Shown piece by piece: positions 61,246-64,000 of a DNA stretch of 64,000 nt (positions are counted from its first letter, which is position 1; every line of letters starts with the position of its first letter). The DNA comes from Mnemiopsis leidyi (Eukaryota; Ctenophora; Tentaculata; Lobata; Bolinopsidae). The notes beneath the pieces are model-generated. The model had not been told where the DNA came from and made no database searches. It was given only the letters and a program-made list of their open reading frames with translations. The stretch covers positions 11,545 through 75,544 of the forward strand of contig JH153173.1 in assembly GCA_000226015.1 (NCBI GenBank), in the 5' to 3' direction. The position numbers and the translations under genes were made by a program.

Positions 61246-62039
61246 AATAGTTTTATTCATATCTGCTATTCTGAACTGGTAAAAAGGTTCCGGTTATCAG
61301 TTTACACTTCTTGTGGGATTTAAGATTCTTACAGTACGAAAGCTAAGGAATTTCGCCAAAATTGTGATTATATCAGGACAAAGAGGCCAGGGTGATACAA
61401 CTTCTATTAGGAAATTGCTTATGAGCTATCATGCGTGTGCCAAATTTTTAAAATTTTTCCGTCTGCAGGGGGTGAATAGACTCATTTTACAATTAAGTAT
61501 ATTGCACTCATTGTAATGGCGTAAAAAGGTGTCATACTATCGCTTTTGCATTGTCAAATTAATTTTAGGACCATAACCACCTTGTTTATTTTGAAGAGTT
61601 TGCCAGGGTCAAAATCTTTCATCAAAATCTACAACTGAGTTGATTGCAGTGCTAGGAGCTCTGTTTAGGACTTAAGCTGAAATTTGGAAAACCTACTGCC
61701 TAGCATTGTCACTGATAAGATAGCACTGTCAAATCTCACAGCACAACCAGTCCGATCCCAGTGACAAAGAGTTGAGAATTAAGGAATGGCATTCCTAGTC
61801 AAAATTGAAGTAGTTTCAGCAATTTAAGTAAGTTCAAGTAGCCAGAGAAAGCTTAATCAGTCATCTCGGTACAAGTCGTGTTAAATCTCTCCGATTTACT
61901 CATAGTCGATCTTGGCTACGCGCTTCCTGGCGTGTAGCATATATTCATGGAGATTCCTAACTTGGCTACTCCAAAGAACGAACTAGTCCAACAACTAGCC
62001 ATAATAGTGCGCATTCATATAATAAGCAATTCTTACTGG
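61246..62039. other. Noncoding spacer
   Basis: About 800 bp between the micro-element cluster and the next SINE. The open frame near 61313-61516 has no motif. Nothing else is recognisable. Confidence 0.55.
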
Positions 62040-62153
62040 GTTAGTGGTGTAGAGGTATCTACCCCGACTTTCTATGCAGAAGATCAGGGGTTCGATTCCC
62101 AAATCCACCAATCCTAGAGGAGTGAGCTAAGGGCATTTGCCTATACAATCTTC
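62040..62153 (+). mobile_element. SINE-A 5' half
   Basis: tRNA-like head (GTGGTGTAGAGGTATCTACC, GGTTCGATTCCC) and body up to CAATCTTC, where a foldback element interrupts it. The 3' half resumes at 62974. Confidence 0.9.
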
Positions 62154-62965
62154 GGCAAAAGGGTCAAATAGTTTGGTGAGTGGGGCAATTGGCGCCATTG
62201 GCACCAATGGAACAAATGAATGTTCCAATGGCGCCAATGACAATGAGGTCAGTAGTGCCTATGGTGGTCTCCATCGCCATTGGTGCCAATGAATGTGTTC
62301 CATTGGTGACAATGGCTATCGTCATTGGCGACCATTGGATCATTTATAATGGATCCAATGGAACCACTCTATGGCGATATCTTTTTCACACTCAAAGTAA
62401 ATGGATCATATGGAATTACAATGGCGACAATGGTACCAATAGCTTCAATGCGACCAATTGCCATTAATACCATTGTTGCCATTGGTTTCATTGTCACCAT
62501 TGGTAACACTGTCACCATTGTTTGTTCCATTGTCGCCTTTGGTACCTTAATTGTCATTGTTGCTATTGGTACCATTGTCGCCATTAGCGCCAATGCCGCC
62601 ATTGTCAGTACTATTGTCGGTACCATTGTCACCATTGGTACCATTGTTGCAATTGGTACCATTGTCACCATTGTAATTCCATATGATCCATTCACTCTGA
62701 GTGGTGATCGTGAAAAAGGTATCACCATCAAGTGGTTCCAATGGATCCATATTATAAATGATCCAATGGTCGCCAATGACGATAGCCATCGTCGCCAATG
62801 GAACACATCCATTGGCGCCAATGGCGATGGGGACCACCATTGGCACCACTGACCTCATCACCATTGGCGCCATTGGAACATCCATTTGTTCCATTGAGTG
62901 GATCCATTGGGGCCAATGGCACCAATTGCCCCACTCACCAAATTAAACTATATGACTCTTTTACC
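62154..62965. mobile_element. CCATTGG-rich terminal-inverted-repeat element
   Basis: This 812 bp element sits inside SINE-A. Its ends are inverted repeats of about 38 bp: GGCAAAAGGGTCA and TTTGGTGAGTGGGGCAATTGG on the left, mirrored on the right as CCAATTGCCCCACTCACCAAA and TGACTCTTTTACC. The interior consists almost entirely of CCATTGG/CCAATGG-type motifs separated by a few bases, so it is open by chance in several frames on both strands. Flanks CAATCTTC and AACTCTTC agree at 6 of 8, with a perfect 5 bp TCTTC inside. No transposase is present, so it is non-autonomous. Confidence 0.85.
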
Positions 62966-62973
62966 AACTCTTC

Positions 62974-63121
62974 TTCGGTCGACTCAGCCGAATGACCGGG
63001 AAACGGTGATTAAGGGTTAAATGAGGAGGGTGTCCGTTAAACGATCTAGAACCTTCCAGGAGCCCCTTCAGTATAACTGTAAAAGCCTGGGTACAGGTGT
63101 AACAAATACAAATACAAATAC
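62974..63121 (+). mobile_element. SINE-A 3' half
   Basis: Resumes with TTCGGTCGACTCAGCCG, then GGGAAACGGTGATTAAGGG, CTTCCAGGAGCCCCTTCAG and the TAACAAATACAAATACAA tail. Together with 62040-62153 it reconstitutes one full SINE-A. Confidence 0.9.
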
Positions 63122-63129
63122 TACGTCAT

Positions 63130-63202
63130 CGGCCGGCTGGTCTAGTGGTAGCGCACCTGATTCTTGAACCGGTGGTTACGGGTTCTAGACCCGCGGAGGA
63201 GC
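63130..63202 (+). mobile_element. tRNA-like SINE head or tRNA pseudogene
   Basis: Has an A box (TGGTCTAGTGGTAGCG) and a B box (GGTTCTAGACCC), with about tRNA-like spacing. The acceptor and anticodon stems do not pair properly, so it is not a functional tRNA. It directly follows the SINE-A tail and may be the head of a third SINE family. Confidence 0.6.
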
Positions 63203-64000
63203 ACTGCACCATGCTGATGTTCTTAGCCACGGTTTCTGTCTTCTGGATCTTCACAATATTTACGTAGTATATACAGGACTTGCTACAGAGAAGAAGGTTA
63301 AGATATACTATAAACATTATACAGCAGTTGATCATTATTTTATTTTTCGTTATAATCTACCGATTCTACTTCAACATATTTTAGAGGAAGCAGAAAGGGA
63401 TTTGGTATGTGAGTCGATGGTAGGGATGGTTCAGCCAAGGAAAAGAGCAGGGATTGGTTTTGGAGAATGGAAAAAGCCTTGAGAGAAGATGAATACTGAG
63501 GAAAGGAAAAAAGCAGCCATTGAATGGGTACAGAAATCTTAATCAGGAAAGAGTTGTATGGCAGCCTGGAGCTTCAAAGTGGTTGGGCCTTTTGGGAGGG
63601 TTTTGAAGTTATTTAGGTAGATTTTATTTTTATCTTTTGTTTACTCCCCCGAGGTATTTTTTGCTTTTGACCATGTTACTGACCACAAACGACAGTTTAT
63701 TACCTGTTTGAAAGCATATGGAATCTACCCGCTTAGAACACAGATTTAAAGTTCTACCATGATGAGCATGAGGAGTAACAGTGGATATATCTCACTCTTG
63801 ACTGCTCAGTTGCAGTACAATCTCTTAATAGTCGAGATATGCTGAAGTCCTTGTGGAACAAGCAGACAGCTGATATTTGATTTAAATGATGATGATGAAG
63901 AAGAGCTAAGACATCCATTTCAACTCAGGATGTCACAGGAACAGACTGCAATCTTCGTCACCATAGATTTTAGGGGGGGGGGGCTTGCCCCAAGCTACCA
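63203..64000. other. Right-edge noncoding sequence
   Basis: No supported gene. The sequence is AT-rich with a G-run near 63973. It may contain further repeat sequence continuing beyond the window, but I cannot identify it. Confidence 0.5.

Noticed and set aside
62180-62946. Several overlapping open frames on both strands
   Set aside because: They arise from the CCATTGG repeat, which avoids stops in several frames at once. The translated products are low-complexity and mirror each other.
63126-63335. Possible functional tRNA and a 69 aa antisense frame
   Set aside because: The A and B boxes are good, but the acceptor and anticodon stems do not pair. The protein frame is the antisense of the tRNA-like sequence.

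Overview
Organism. This is nuclear DNA of an animal. Genes have short introns with standard GT-AG sites, and the proteins are metazoan families: Islet LIM-homeodomain, TRAF7, receptor guanylate cyclases, CABLES, Gemin7, NUDCD2, AAMP, NOL9, a cryptochrome/6-4 photolyase and rhodopsin-class GPCRs. The DNA is AT-rich, several orthologues are quite diverged and many genes are intronless. That suggests an early-branching animal such as a ctenophore or cnidarian, but the sequence alone does not settle which. A run of 10 N marks an assembly gap at 44020-44029. Layout. 1-1232: LINE, SINE and small-element debris. 1233-4040: NUDCD2, GEMIN7 and a small membrane protein. 4656-12512: TRAF7 (12 exons, 664 aa), whose 3.5 kb intron 10 holds an intronless antisense multicopper-oxidase-like gene. 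13195-24619: two tandem paralogous GPCR genes (353 and 340 aa, same exon phases) flank an intronless cryptochrome/photolyase; intron 1 of the second GPCR holds an intronless antisense CABLES gene. 28886-30481: intronless NOL9. 30929-42375: AAMP, whose 10 kb intron 2 holds two antisense intronless receptor guanylate cyclases. 42744-45819: a divergent homeobox gene with a coding minisatellite. 49828-59135: Islet (10 exons, 326 aa in the model). 59136-64000: no genes, but a dense nest of SINEs and very small transposable elements. Gene relations. The genes do not form a pathway. The organising pattern is nesting: four intronless genes lie antisense inside introns of three spliced hosts. The two cyclases share a 501 bp, 98.8% identical tract covering the catalytic domain, and both have Arg and Asn where the usual catalytic Asn and Arg should be. 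The oxidase has lost half of the copper ligands that I can place. Best candidates for something new: (a) a family of tiny elements (31-90 bp) starting TTG and ending CAA, six of them with perfect 8 bp target duplications within 1.6 kb; (b) an 812 bp inverted-repeat element built of CCATTGG/CCAATGG motifs and inserted in a SINE; (c) a 20 bp intronic minisatellite in TRAF7 in which nearly every unit is a juxtaposed acceptor and donor splice site; (d) a 49 bp-arm hairpin in the long first intron of Islet.
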